Shown here piece by piece: positions 26,941 to 35,209 of a DNA stretch of 64,000 nucleotides. Positions within the stretch are counted from its first letter, which is position 1. Each line of letters begins with the position of its first letter. A program made the position numbers and the translations under genes. Source of the stretch: Thermomonas carbonis (GTDB taxonomy: Bacteria; Pseudomonadota; Gammaproteobacteria; Xanthomonadales; Xanthomonadaceae); the NCBI RefSeq assembly GCF_014396975.1, contig NZ_CP060719.1, forward strand, positions 2,452,001 through 2,516,000, read 5' to 3'. Under the pieces are notes generated by a model. It did no database searches, was not told the origin of the DNA, and was given only the letters and a program-made list of their open reading frames with translations.

Positions 26941-28131
26941 ATGACACCACTCGACAAGCGGTTGTTGATCCTCGACGACGACATCACGGTGGCCCGGACC
27001 ATCGGGTTCGTGGCGGAAGGGATGGGCTTTTTCGTGCGATGCGTGGATGCGCCGCAGGCCTTCTTCGATGCGGTCGCAAGCATGGCCCCCAGCCATATCG
27101 CCATCGACCTGATCATGCCGGGCATGGACGGGGTGGAGGTCATGCGCCAGTTGGCGCTGGCGGACTGCCAGGCGCAGGTGATTCTGACCAGTGGCATGGG
27201 CCAGAAGGTGCTGGAGTCCGCGCAATCGACGGCCAGCGAGCGTGGCTTGAACATCCTGGGAGTGCTGCCCAAGCCGTTCCGCTCGGCAACGCTGCGCGAC
27301 CTGCTGTCGCGGGACGTGATCCCCCCGCGCAAGCCCCGGTTGGCGGTCGCAACGGAACATGTGGCAATGGTGGTACCGCCGGCCTTGCTGGAAGCGGCAA
27401 TAGCGGAGCGCCGCATCACCATCGTGGCGCAACCCAAGATCGAGCTGGCCAGCGGCCGGGTGGTAGGTGCGGAAATCCTGGCGCGCTGGAAGGATCAGGA
27501 ACTGGGGTTCGTGCCGCCGGATGCGTTCGTCGCCGTGGCCGAGACCACCGGCATGATGCGGGCGCTGACCATGCTGGTGCTCGATCAATCGCTGGAATGG
27601 TTTGCCGACAGTCCGCTGCGTGCCATCGGCGGCAGCATTGCGGTGAATCTGTCGACCTCCTGCCTGTCCGATGTACTGCTGGCGGACCAGATCCAGGAAC
27701 ATTGCGAGGCCTGCGGGGTACCGGCCGGCAGCCTGATCCTGGAGATCACCGAGTCCACCGCGATGGACCGCACCGCGGACACTTTCGACACCCTGACCCG
27801 GCTACGACTGAAGGGGTTCCGCCTGAGTCTGGACGATTTCGGCACGGGCTATTCGTCGCTGGCGCAGCTGGCGCGATTGCCGCTGTCGGAAATCAAGATC
27901 GACCGCTCGTTCGTCGCCAGGCTGCAAACTTCCGATGTGTCGCACAAGATCGTGGACGCGACCATTCGCCTGGCCAAGGGCATGGACCTGGTCTGTGTGG
28001 CCGAAGGCGTGGAGGATGAGCACGTGGCGCGCATGTTGACTGACATGGGCTGCGCGCTGGCGCAAGGCTACCTGTTCTCCAGACCCCTGCTGGTGGATCA
28101 GTTCGATGACTGGCAGCGGGCACGGGGCTGA
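26941..28131 (+). CDS. Response-regulator receiver plus EAL c-di-GMP phosphodiesterase
   Basis: A 396-residue protein. Residues 1-120 are a receiver domain (LLILDDD acidic pocket, IDLIMPGMDG holding the phospho-acceptor Asp, and a KPF loop with the conserved Lys). Residues about 145-390 are an EAL domain with GAEILARW, NLSTSCLSD, LEITEST, LDDFGTGYSSL, IKIDRSFV and VAEGVED, so the metal and substrate residues for c-di-GMP hydrolysis are all present. It should act as a phosphorylation-controlled phosphodiesterase. ATG 26941 follows a GGAAGGG sequence; the frame continues to ATG 26842 without a visible ribosome site. Its position after manC suggests control of exopolysaccharide or biofilm by c-di-GMP. 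Confidence 0.88.
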   Translation: MTPLDKRLLILDDDITVARTIGFVAEGMGFFVRCVDAPQAFFDAVASMAPSHIAIDLIMPGMDGVEVMRQLALADCQAQVILTSGMGQKVLESAQSTASERGLNILGVLPKPFRSATLRDLLSRDVIPPRKPRLAVATEHVAMVVPPALLEAAIAERRITIVAQPKIELASGRVVGAEILARWKDQELGFVPPDAFVAVAETTGMMRALTMLVLDQSLEWFADSPLRAIGGSIAVNLSTSCLSDVLLADQIQEHCEACGVPAGSLILEITESTAMDRTADTFDTLTRLRLKGFRLSLDDFGTGYSSLAQLARLPLSEIKIDRSFVARLQTSDVSHKIVDATIRLAKGMDLVCVAEGVEDEHVARMLTDMGCALAQGYLFSRPLLVDQFDDWQRARG

Positions 28132-28673
28132 CCTCGGAATGTCCGTGCGCGCCTCCGGGATGAGCGCTGCAGATCGCGCGGATCACGTCGGTCGCGAGCG
28201 CCTGCGGTCGGAGCGCGAATCCAGTATCAGTGCCAACTTGCATGCCGCAGCCATCGTCAGCAAGGAAAACAGCTGGCCGAGGGCGACGCGCGTCCGCACC
28301 TCCTGCCATGCCACCAAGCGCGCACGGTCGCCAGGTTCCAAACGCGCAAGCTCGCCCTCGACCAGTGTGAGCAGGCGCTGGAACAGATCGGAAATCGTAG
28401 GAGGTCTTGGCAAGGACATGCCTGAAATACAAGATCGAATAAGAAGATGCAGCGGTTGCCACGGGCTGCTGAGCTAACCGATAACCATAGCGCACTGCTT
28501 GGAAGGCTTCGTGATCGCGGTGCATTGCGCTGGCCGATCGAAGTGCGGAGGCTGCTCCAGTGCGCCCGGTGACGTTCTTGAGTCGGCTCACCGAGTCTGG
28601 GAATGAACCCGGGACCGGGACATCCCGTGCCGCAGGAGTAGACGACTTGGGCCGCGGATGTGGGCGAGAGCCG
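28132..28673. other. 542-nt stretch with no well-supported gene
   Basis: Between the REC-EAL stop and the TPR-like stop. The only candidate is a 78-codon frame on the minus strand (28183-28419), listed separately. I see no tRNA, clear terminator or repeat here. Confidence 0.5.
28183..28419 (-). CDS. Small hypothetical protein (doubtful)
   Basis: A 78-residue frame whose product has a helical N-terminal part (ISDLFQRLLTLVEGELARL), one moderately hydrophobic segment (LGQLFSLLTMAAACKLALIL) and a basic tail. A single membrane helix is possible. The ribosome site is weak (TCAGG) and I recognise no family. It may be a chance frame in GC-rich DNA. Confidence 0.3.
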   Translation of the reverse strand: MSLPRPPTISDLFQRLLTLVEGELARLEPGDRARLVAWQEVRTRVALGQLFSLLTMAAACKLALILDSRSDRRRSRPT

Positions 28674-29534
28674 CTACTCCAGTTGCTCTTTCGCGAAAGC
28701 TGCATCCAGTGCTTCCATCGCATCCAGCGGCTCGCAGTTCGCGGCTTTTTCGTAGGCGTCGGCGGCGGCGTCTTCGTTGCGCTTCTCGTCCAGCAACAGC
28801 AGCACGTTGCCGTGTTCGACGTGGGCGATCGGCGAGGCTGGGGTGAGCTTGAGCGCTTCGCCGATGTGTTTCTCGGCCGCCGACGCCTTGGCACCGTAGG
28901 TCAGGCCACCGATCATCGCACCGATCTTGTTGATGATCTCGGCGTGGTAGAGGGCGAGGGCGGTGTGCGCCTCGGCGTGCTTGGGTGCCAATTCGAGGGT
29001 GGCATCGAGTGATGCGCGCACCTTGGTGGCGATGCCCATCTTCAACGCCTTGGTGATGCTCAGGCCCTGGCTGTAGCGGCCCAGTGCGAAGGCATGGCGG
29101 TAGTGGCTGTTGGCGTCGTCCGGCAGTGCTTTCACCGCAGCTTCGGCGATTTGCGCGGCCTGTTCGTAGCGCTTGAGTTGCTCGCCTTCGTCATCGACCA
29201 GGTACGTCGCATGGATACCGAGTGCCTTCACCGCGACCGAGGCACCGATCGGCCCAAGCGCGCTGCCGGCATCGAAGGCGGCCTTGAAGTCGCCGGCGTG
29301 GAAGCATCGCCAGGCCTCCTGCAATGCGGAGGCGATGGCGTCGGCATCGAGCTTGGGTGCGGCCTTGCCGGCGGACTTGAGCAATGCCGTGGCGCGCTTG
29401 GCATCCGGGAAAGGTTCGCAGTCGCCGGCATGCAATTTCGGCCAGGCCTTCTTCAACGCATCGCCGGCATGCGCGTAGGGCTTGGCGTCGTGCGGGAAGG
29501 CGGCCCAACCGGAAGCGGATTTTTTCGCGGCCAT
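28674..29534 (-). CDS. TPR-like protein of unknown function
   Basis: A 286-residue soluble protein, rich in Ala, with helix pairs spaced as in tetratricopeptide repeats: clear in YEQAAQIAEAAVKALPDDAN, SLDATLELAPKHAEAHTALA and HIGEALKLTPASPIAHVEHG (about residues 130-260). No signal peptide. An AGGGGAGG precedes ATG 29534, which fixes the start; the frame upstream of it is low-quality. TPR proteins hold partners together, but nothing here names one. It stands alone, divergent from the phasin-like gene. Confidence 0.75.
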   Translation of the reverse strand: MAAKKSASGWAAFPHDAKPYAHAGDALKKAWPKLHAGDCEPFPDAKRATALLKSAGKAAPKLDADAIASALQEAWRCFHAGDFKAAFDAGSALGPIGASVAVKALGIHATYLVDDEGEQLKRYEQAAQIAEAAVKALPDDANSHYRHAFALGRYSQGLSITKALKMGIATKVRASLDATLELAPKHAEAHTALALYHAEIINKIGAMIGGLTYGAKASAAEKHIGEALKLTPASPIAHVEHGNVLLLLDEKRNEDAAADAYEKAANCEPLDAMEALDAAFAKEQLE

Positions 29535-29668
29535 GCGGCCTCCCCTGTGGCGATGAGTGGTGCCCAGCATCCCGCCACCGGCGCGTGCTGGCAAGAGGGA
29601 CGCTAGTGTGATTGCTCGACCACAGAGCGGCAGTCTGGCGGCATCGGACACCCCAACGGAGGCCTGCC

Positions 29669-30112
29669 ATGGCCACGCTTCGCAAGAACGCCGCGCGCAA
29701 GAATGCTTCGCGCAAGAACAACACGACCATCGCCCTCGAGCCGAACCTGCGCCACGCCTGGCTGGCGTCGCTGGGCCTGCTGGTCGCCGCACGCCGAGAA
29801 TCGAAGGCCGCCGCCCAACGCGTGGTCAGCAAGGCGGACACCGCCATCGCCGATGCCCGCAACGCGATGAAGCGCGCCGAAGCCGACCTGCGTGGCGGCA
29901 TCGAAGGCGTGCGCGACCAGGTGCAGCCGAAGGTCATGAAGTTCAGCAGCGACGTCGAGGCCCGCCTGGCCCCGGTGCTCGACAAGCTGGGCCTGAAGTC
30001 GAAGCACAAGCGCGCCGCGCGCAAGACCCGCAAGCCTGCCGCGAAGAAGCCGGCCCTGCGTCGTGCCACCCGCACGCCGGGCAAGCGCGTGGCGAAGAAG
30101 GCTTCGCGCTGA
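29669..30112 (+). CDS. Phasin-like protein with Lys/Arg-rich tail
   Basis: A 147-residue protein. Residues about 25-100 are a helix resembling phasins/PhaF (GLLVAARRESKAAAQRVVSK, then RAEADLRGGIEGVRDQVQPK). The last 40 residues are Ala/Lys/Arg-rich (KPAAKKPALRR and AKKASR) and look like the histone-H1-like tail of PhaF and AlgP proteins, which bind DNA. It may coat polyhydroxyalkanoate granules or condense DNA. The ATG at 29669 is preceded by GGAGG and is preferred over a TTG 57 nt upstream. Confidence 0.7.
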   Translation: MATLRKNAARKNASRKNNTTIALEPNLRHAWLASLGLLVAARRESKAAAQRVVSKADTAIADARNAMKRAEADLRGGIEGVRDQVQPKVMKFSSDVEARLAPVLDKLGLKSKHKRAARKTRKPAAKKPALRRATRTPGKRVAKKASR

Positions 30113-30143
30113 GCAAGTACCAGCCGATCTCCTGTCGGTGAAA

Positions 30144-30174
30144 CGACAACGCCCCGCCATGCGGGGCGTTGTCG
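30144..30174. terminator. Bidirectional hairpin terminator
   Basis: A perfect 14-bp GC-rich stem (30144-30157 with 30161-30174) around a 3-nt loop, between the convergent phasin-like gene and the TetR gene. It could end transcription from both sides. Confidence 0.75.
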
Positions 30175-30211
30175 CTTCCGGTGCTGGTCACGGCAATGAA
30201 GCCGCGTCTTG

Positions 30212-30838
30212 TTACTCGATGTAGGCGCGGGTCAGGGTATTGAGGTGCACGCGCTCGGCATCGCGCAGGAACGGTGAGATCAGCATCATGACCTGGACGA
30301 TGCCGTCGCGGATCGAGGCGCGCTCGTCCTTGTCGCCTCGCGCGGAGGCATAGTTCATCCAGAACGTGGCGATCACCAGGATGTTGGTGGACGCGGCATC
30401 GACCTCATCCGCGGAGGCGCGCATCACACCGGCCTGGACCAGCCCGCGCATCACTGTGTGCGCCTGTTCGTCGGCGCGCTTGAGGATCCGCGCGAACCGC
30501 ATGCGCAGGCGGCGGTTGCGGCTGAGGATGTCGACCAGGTCGCGATACAGGAAGCGGTAGTCCCAGATGCACTCGAACACCAGGTGCAACTGCAGCCAGA
30601 CATCTTCCAGTCCCGGCAGGCGACCGCTGGGCGCTGCCAGTGCGGTGTCCATGCGCTGTTCGTAAACCGCGAACAGCTGCTCGATGATGTCGTCCTTGTT
30701 GCGGAAGTGGTAGTACAGGTTGCCCGGGCTGATTTCCAGCTCGTCGGCGATATGATTGGTGGTGACGTTCGGCTCGCCCTGCGCGTTGAACATCATCAGC
30801 GACGCATCGAGGATGCGCTGTCGGGTCTGCCTGGCCAT
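30212..30838 (-). CDS. TetR-family transcriptional regulator
   Basis: A 208-residue TetR repressor. The N-terminal helix-turn-helix is clear: RQRILDASLMMFNAQG, then TNHIADELEISPGNLYYHFR (about residues 25-45). The C-terminal ligand domain is longer in aromatic residues (IWDYRFLYRDLVDIL), as in regulators that sense acyl-CoA or fatty acids. It lies 14 nt downstream of the acyl-CoA-binding protein on the same strand and is divergent from the acyl reductase, so control of these lipid genes by an acyl ligand is a fair inference. Confidence 0.9.
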   Translation of the reverse strand: MARQTRQRILDASLMMFNAQGEPNVTTNHIADELEISPGNLYYHFRNKDDIIEQLFAVYEQRMDTALAAPSGRLPGLEDVWLQLHLVFECIWDYRFLYRDLVDILSRNRRLRMRFARILKRADEQAHTVMRGLVQAGVMRASADEVDAASTNILVIATFWMNYASARGDKDERASIRDGIVQVMMLISPFLRDAERVHLNTLTRAYIE

Positions 30839-30852
30839 TGTCTGCGTCCGGA

Positions 30853-31110
30853 TCAGGCCGTCAGTTTCTTCACCAGGTCCACGTACTTCTGCTTCGCCTC
30901 GTCCTGCCCGGTGCCCTTGAGTTTGGCCCAGGCCTCGTACTTGGCGGTGCCGACGAAATCGAAAAAGCCGGGCTTGGCACCGCTGACGTCGCCTTCGGCA
31001 CCCTGTTTGTAGAGCGCGTACAGGCGCAGCAGGGTGTCGTTGTCGGGGCGCTCGGCGAGCGCGTGCACGTCCTTGGCGGCCTGCTCGAACTGGGCTTGCA
31101 GATCGGACAC
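30853..31110 (-). CDS. Acyl-CoA-binding protein
   Basis: An 85-residue protein that matches the four-helix acyl-CoA-binding protein fold over its full length: LLRLYALYKQGAEGDV, then FDFVGTAKYEAWAKLKG and a Lys-rich last helix. It binds and carries long-chain acyl-CoA in the cytoplasm. The start is a GTG at 31110, with GGAGGAG just upstream; an upstream in-frame ATG would add an unrelated extension. It forms a pair with the TetR gene and faces the reductase gene across 148 nt. Confidence 0.9.
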   Translation of the reverse strand: MSDLQAQFEQAAKDVHALAERPDNDTLLRLYALYKQGAEGDVSGAKPGFFDFVGTAKYEAWAKLKGTGQDEAKQKYVDLVKKLTA

Positions 31111-31258
31111 GGTGGTTCTCCTCCCTGTGGAGCCGGCATCTGAGCATGCGACCGGAAGGGGGTCAATACGCAAGGGAATTGTCGCGGACGCGGTGCTCTG
31201 GCACCGTAGGCGGCAACGGGCCGCCAGCAGGCGGCCGGATCGCCTGAGGGGGCGTGCA

Positions 31259-33247
31259 ATGAGCTATTTCGTCACGGGTGGCACCGGCTTCATCGGCCGG
31301 TTCCTGATCGGCAACCTGCTCAAGCGCAAGGGCAGCATCCACGTGCTGGTGCGCAAGGCCTCGCTCAAGAAATTCGAGGCGATGGCGAAGAAACAGGGCT
31401 GGGATCCCAAGCGGGTCATCGCCGTGGCAGGCGACATGACCGCCGCGAACTGCGGGCTCACTGCCGCGCAGGTTCGCGCACTGACCGGCAAGATCCAGCA
31501 TTTCTTCCACTTGGCTGCGATCTACGACCTCACCGCCAGCGCGCAGGAACAGCAGGCCGCCAACATCGACGGCACCCGGCACGCGCTGGACCTGGCCGCC
31601 GCGCTGAAGGTGAAGTGCTTCCACCATGCCAGTTCGATCGCCGCCGCCGGCCTGTACCCGGGCGTGTTCCGCGAGGACATGTTCGACGAGGCCGAGGGCC
31701 TGGACGATCCCTATCTGCGCACCAAGCACGAGTCCGAAGGCCTGGTGCGCGCGGAGAAGCGGGTCAGGTGGCGGATCTACCGGCCGGGCATGGTGGTGGG
31801 GCATTCCAAGACCGGCGAAATGGACAAGATCGACGGCCCGTACTACTTCTTCACCTTCCTCAAGAAGCTGCGCGAAATGCTGCCGCCGTGGATGCCGACA
31901 CTGGGCATCGAAGGTGGCCGCATCAACATCGTGCCGGTGGATTTCGTCGCCGACGCGATCGACCACATCGCCCACAAGCCCAAGCTCGACGGGCATTGCT
32001 TCCACCTGACCGACCCGGAGCCGCAACGGGTGGGCGAGGTGCTCAACACCTTCGCGCGCGCCGGCCACGCGCCGGAAATGACCATGCGCATCGATGCGCG
32101 CATGTTCGCGTTCGTGCCGGGTGGCGTGCGCATGGCGGTCGGCAACCTGCCGCCGGTGAAGCGCTTCGTCGGCATGCTGCTGCGCGACTTCAAGATTCCC
32201 AAGGAAGTCCTGAAGTTCATCACCTATCCGACGCGCTTCGACAATCGCGAGACCGAGCGCGCGCTGAAGGGCAGCGGCATCACCGTGCCGAAGCTGGATG
32301 ACTACGCATGGCGGCTTTGGGACTACTGGGAGCGCCACCTCGATCCGGATCTTTTCATCGACCGCAGCCTGAAGGGCAAGGTGCGCAACAAGGTCGTGCT
32401 GATCACCGGCGGCTCGTCCGGCATCGGCCTGTCCACCGCGCAGCGCGTGGCCGAGGCGGGCGCGACCACGATCATCGTTGCGCGCGGCGAGGAGGAACTG
32501 TTCAAGGCCCGCGATGCGATGAAGAAGGACGGTGGCAAGGTGTTCGCGTACACCGCCGACCTAGCGGACATGGCCAGTTGCGATGCGCTGGTGAAGCAGG
32601 TGCTCGAAGCGCACGGGCACGTCGACATCCTGATCAACAACGCAGGGCGTTCGATCCGTCGCTCGATCGAAGCCAGCTACGACCGCTTCCATGATTTCGA
32701 ACGGACCATGCAGCTCAATTACTTCGGCAGCATCCGCCTGATCATGGGCTTCATGCCGAAGATGACCGAGCGCCGCAAGGGCCACATCATCAACATCAGC
32801 TCGATCGGCGTGCTGGCCAATTCGCCGCGTTTTTCCGCTTATGTCGCCTCGAAGGCGGCGCTGGATGCGTTCAGCCGCTGCGCGCAGGGCGAGCTGTCGG
32901 GCAAGGGCATCAGCTTCACCACCATCAACATGCCGCTGGTCAAGACGCCGATGATCGCGCCGACCAAGATGTACGACAGCGTACCCACGCTGTCGCCGGA
33001 AGAAGCGGCCGACCTGCTGGTCAAGGCGATCATCGAGAAGCCGAGCCGCATCGCCACCCGCCTGGGGATTTTTTCGGCATTGGTGAACGCGGTCGCGCCG
33101 AAGGCCTACGAAGTGGTGATGAACACCGCGTTCGAGCTGTTCCCGGACTCCGCCGCGGCCAAGGGCGACCGCAAGGCGCTGAAGGACGAACAGCCGAGCA
33201 ATGAGCAGATCGCGTTTGCGTCACTGATGCGCGGCGTGCATTGGTAA
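31259..33247 (+). CDS. Two-domain SDR, fatty acyl-CoA reductase-like
   Basis: A 662-residue fusion of two short-chain dehydrogenases. Residues 1-about 370 are an extended SDR (VTGGTGFIGRFLIGNLL, catalytic YLRTKHESEG) like plant/insect fatty acyl reductases. Residues about 378-640 are a classical SDR (LITGGSSGIGLSTAQRVAEA, INNAGRS, catalytic YVASKAALDAFS). Such fusions reduce acyl-CoA or acyl-ACP to aldehyde or alcohol. ATG 31259 begins at the conserved first strand. The divergent acyl-CoA-binding protein and TetR genes support a lipid substrate. An alternative is a role in polyketide or sterol-like metabolism. Confidence 0.8.
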   Translation: MSYFVTGGTGFIGRFLIGNLLKRKGSIHVLVRKASLKKFEAMAKKQGWDPKRVIAVAGDMTAANCGLTAAQVRALTGKIQHFFHLAAIYDLTASAQEQQAANIDGTRHALDLAAALKVKCFHHASSIAAAGLYPGVFREDMFDEAEGLDDPYLRTKHESEGLVRAEKRVRWRIYRPGMVVGHSKTGEMDKIDGPYYFFTFLKKLREMLPPWMPTLGIEGGRINIVPVDFVADAIDHIAHKPKLDGHCFHLTDPEPQRVGEVLNTFARAGHAPEMTMRIDARMFAFVPGGVRMAVGNLPPVKRFVGMLLRDFKIPKEVLKFITYPTRFDNRETERALKGSGITVPKLDDYAWRLWDYWERHLDPDLFIDRSLKGKVRNKVVLITGGSSGIGLSTAQRVAEAGATTIIVARGEEELFKARDAMKKDGGKVFAYTADLADMASCDALVKQVLEAHGHVDILINNAGRSIRRSIEASYDRFHDFERTMQLNYFGSIRLIMGFMPKMTERRKGHIINISSIGVLANSPRFSAYVASKAALDAFSRCAQGELSGKGISFTTINMPLVKTPMIAPTKMYDSVPTLSPEEAADLLVKAIIEKPSRIATRLGIFSALVNAVAPKAYEVVMNTAFELFPDSAAAKGDRKALKDEQPSNEQIAFASLMRGVHW

Positions 33248-33278
33248 TCACATGTCGGGGCTAGATCGCTCCGGCTTC

Positions 33279-33343
33279 TGTGGGAGCGCGCCTGGACCCG
33301 ACGCTCTTGTCGGAAAAGCGTCGCGGCCAAGTCCGCTCCCACA
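33279..33343. repeat. Nested inverted repeat (REP-like)
   Basis: A perfect 10-bp outer pair (TGTGGGAGCG at 33279-33288 and its complement at 33334-33343) encloses an inner 6-bp pair (33300-33305 with 33317-33322). The TGTGGGAGCG / CGCTCCCACA pair is a common dispersed repeat in Pseudomonas and Xanthomonas relatives. It lies between convergent genes. Confidence 0.7.
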
Positions 33344-33372
33344 AGGGCGTTAGCCCGCCTGCGAGATCACTC

Positions 33373-34368
33373 TCAGTACGACCGACACTGCTTGAAGCGG
33401 ACCGACTTGGTGCTGCCCTGTGGTGGCTGCATCTGCACGCGTGACGCGGCGAGTTCCGGATAGCGTTCCAGCAACGGGCAGAGTTCGCTTGACGGGTCGG
33501 CGACATCGGTCGCCAGGTACACAAGCAAGGTCGACTGGGTCGACCAGAACGCGCGATCCACCCCGAACAAGGTCGAGATCGCGTTGGCGGTTTCCGTTCG
33601 ACGGCGCTCGAGTGCAGCGGGATCGGTCGGAACCGCGTTGGCATTGTCGATGACGGGTGCGGAGGCAACGGGTGTGGTCGAGGACGCGCCTGCTGGCGTC
33701 TGCGCTGTGGTCTGCATCGGGACGGGCGCGGCCGTCGACGCGGATTGCAAGCCTTGGGCAATCATCCAGACCACGGCGGCGGCGACGGCTGCGCCACCCC
33801 AGGCGATGCCCATCATTTTCGGACTGGCGGGCGTGGCGGTTGCGACCGGCGCGGGCGCGGCGGTGGTGTCCTGCGCAGGCCTGGCGACATACGGACGGAC
33901 TTCGGGCCACAGGTCTTCGCCGTCGATCAGTTCGATGTCCTGCTGCCTGGCCATGCGCATCGCTTCTTCGTCGAAACGACCGGGCGTGACCACGATGACT
34001 TTCTGGGTGCCGCGCAGCGTCGCCGAACCGCCGAGGCCGAGCAGCGCCTGCGCGCCGACGATCGATGCGCTGCCATATTTGACCGAAAGCAGCGTGCGCT
34101 CACCACCGCGCTCCAGGACGATGTCGCCGCCATCGGTCGGGATGCCGTCTGCGGGCATGCCTTCTTCGACCACAGTGCGATAACCGCGGCCATGCATGGC
34201 CTGCAGCACGAGGCGGGTGAAGTCGCGCCAGCGCAAGGTGCCCAGCTGGGCTGCACCGCGCTCGCTGGCCTGCGAAGCGGCAGGAGACGACGGCGAGCGC
34301 CGCAACCAGGCCGTGGCTGCCAACCCGAGGGCAACGAATACCGGCAACGCGATCAGGATCGGGGACAT
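33373..34368 (-). CDS. Membrane-anchored Mrr-like restriction endonuclease-fold protein
   Basis: A 331-residue protein. An N-terminal helix (ILIALPVFVALGLAATAWL) is followed by a Mrr-like nuclease fold at about residues 40-165: FTRLVLQAMHGRGY, then GGDIVLERGGERTLLSVKYG, where Asp and Lys sit as in the D...(E/Q)xK site but Gln is Ser. A second hydrophobic segment (near residue 195) and a Thr/Pro/Ala-rich linker lead to a C-terminal domain of about 100 residues. It might cleave or bind foreign or modified DNA, or have lost nuclease activity. ATG 34368 is preferred to a TTG at 34395. No methylase is adjacent. Confidence 0.7.
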   Translation of the reverse strand: MSPILIALPVFVALGLAATAWLRRSPSSPAASQASERGAAQLGTLRWRDFTRLVLQAMHGRGYRTVVEEGMPADGIPTDGGDIVLERGGERTLLSVKYGSASIVGAQALLGLGGSATLRGTQKVIVVTPGRFDEEAMRMARQQDIELIDGEDLWPEVRPYVARPAQDTTAAPAPVATATPASPKMMGIAWGGAAVAAAVVWMIAQGLQSASTAAPVPMQTTAQTPAGASSTTPVASAPVIDNANAVPTDPAALERRRTETANAISTLFGVDRAFWSTQSTLLVYLATDVADPSSELCPLLERYPELAASRVQMQPPQGSTKSVRFKQCRSY

Positions 34369-34523
34369 AAAGGCAAAGACAACAACATGGGGCAAGGACT
34401 ATAGCCCTTGCCGGGCCAATGCGGCGTCATCGACACGATTCCCGGAGGGGGAAATGCCCGCCAGTCCGGGAGTCGCAGGGGGAGGGAGCGAGCGAAGCGA
34501 CGGACTGGCGGGACTTGGAGGAA

Positions 34524-35135
34524 TCAGCTGGCCGGGGCTTCAGCGGCCGCCTTGGCGGCCTTGCGGGCCGGGGCCTTCGCGGCCTTCGTCACCTTGGGGG
34601 CTTTCGCATCCTTGCGCGGGGCCTTGGGCGTCTTCGGCGCGGCCGCGCGCTTGCTCAGGGCAGGCTTGCGCGGCACCTTGGCAGGCTTCGGCGCGCTGCC
34701 GCCATTGGCCTTGCGCAGTTCGTCGGTCAGGCGCTCGACGCGCTGGGTCAATGCATTCAGGTCGTCGCGGCCCGGCACGCCCAGCTTGACCAGCGCGCGC
34801 TGCACCCGGTCCTCGAACACCTTTTCCAGCTTGTCCCAGGTGTCGACGGCGCGTTCGCGGGCCTGGCCAACGCGGCCCTCGACCACGTCGCGCACCACGT
34901 TGGCGCGGTTGCCCGCGAGCTTGCGCGCGGTTTGCTCCAGCGACAGCCCATCGCGGACCAGGCCCTCGAACAACTTGCCGCCCTCGGCCTGCGCGCGGTT
35001 GAACGCGCCCATGCCGGCCAGCCAGATCTGCTGCGCGGATTCGGTGATCGACTTGCCCAGGCGCTCGGCCTGGTCCTGGGACGCCTGCTTGGTGCCCGAG
35101 GCGGTCTTGCGCGCAGTCTTCTTGAGCTTGGCCAT
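34524..35135 (-). CDS. Phasin-family granule-associated protein (PhaF/PhaI-like)
   Basis: A 203-residue protein. Residues 1-120 form the phasin domain: a long amphipathic helix, with ITESAQQIWLAGMGAFNRAQ and LEQTARKLAGNRANVVRDVV. Residues about 130-203 are a coiled stretch followed by an Ala/Lys/Pro-rich histone-like tail. Phasins coat polyhydroxyalkanoate granules and the tail binds DNA. ATG 35135 directly precedes the Lys-rich start. A second phasin-like gene lies at 29.7 kb and a PHA-system protein at 38.2 kb, but no PHA synthase is in the window. Confidence 0.8.
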   Translation of the reverse strand: MAKLKKTARKTASGTKQASQDQAERLGKSITESAQQIWLAGMGAFNRAQAEGGKLFEGLVRDGLSLEQTARKLAGNRANVVRDVVEGRVGQARERAVDTWDKLEKVFEDRVQRALVKLGVPGRDDLNALTQRVERLTDELRKANGGSAPKPAKVPRKPALSKRAAAPKTPKAPRKDAKAPKVTKAAKAPARKAAKAAAEAPAS

Positions 35136-35209
35136 GTCGTTTCTCTGTGTGCGTCGGCGACGCGCGGGGATTGGATTGCGACGCAGGATCGCGTCGGCGT
35201 CTAGAGCAT

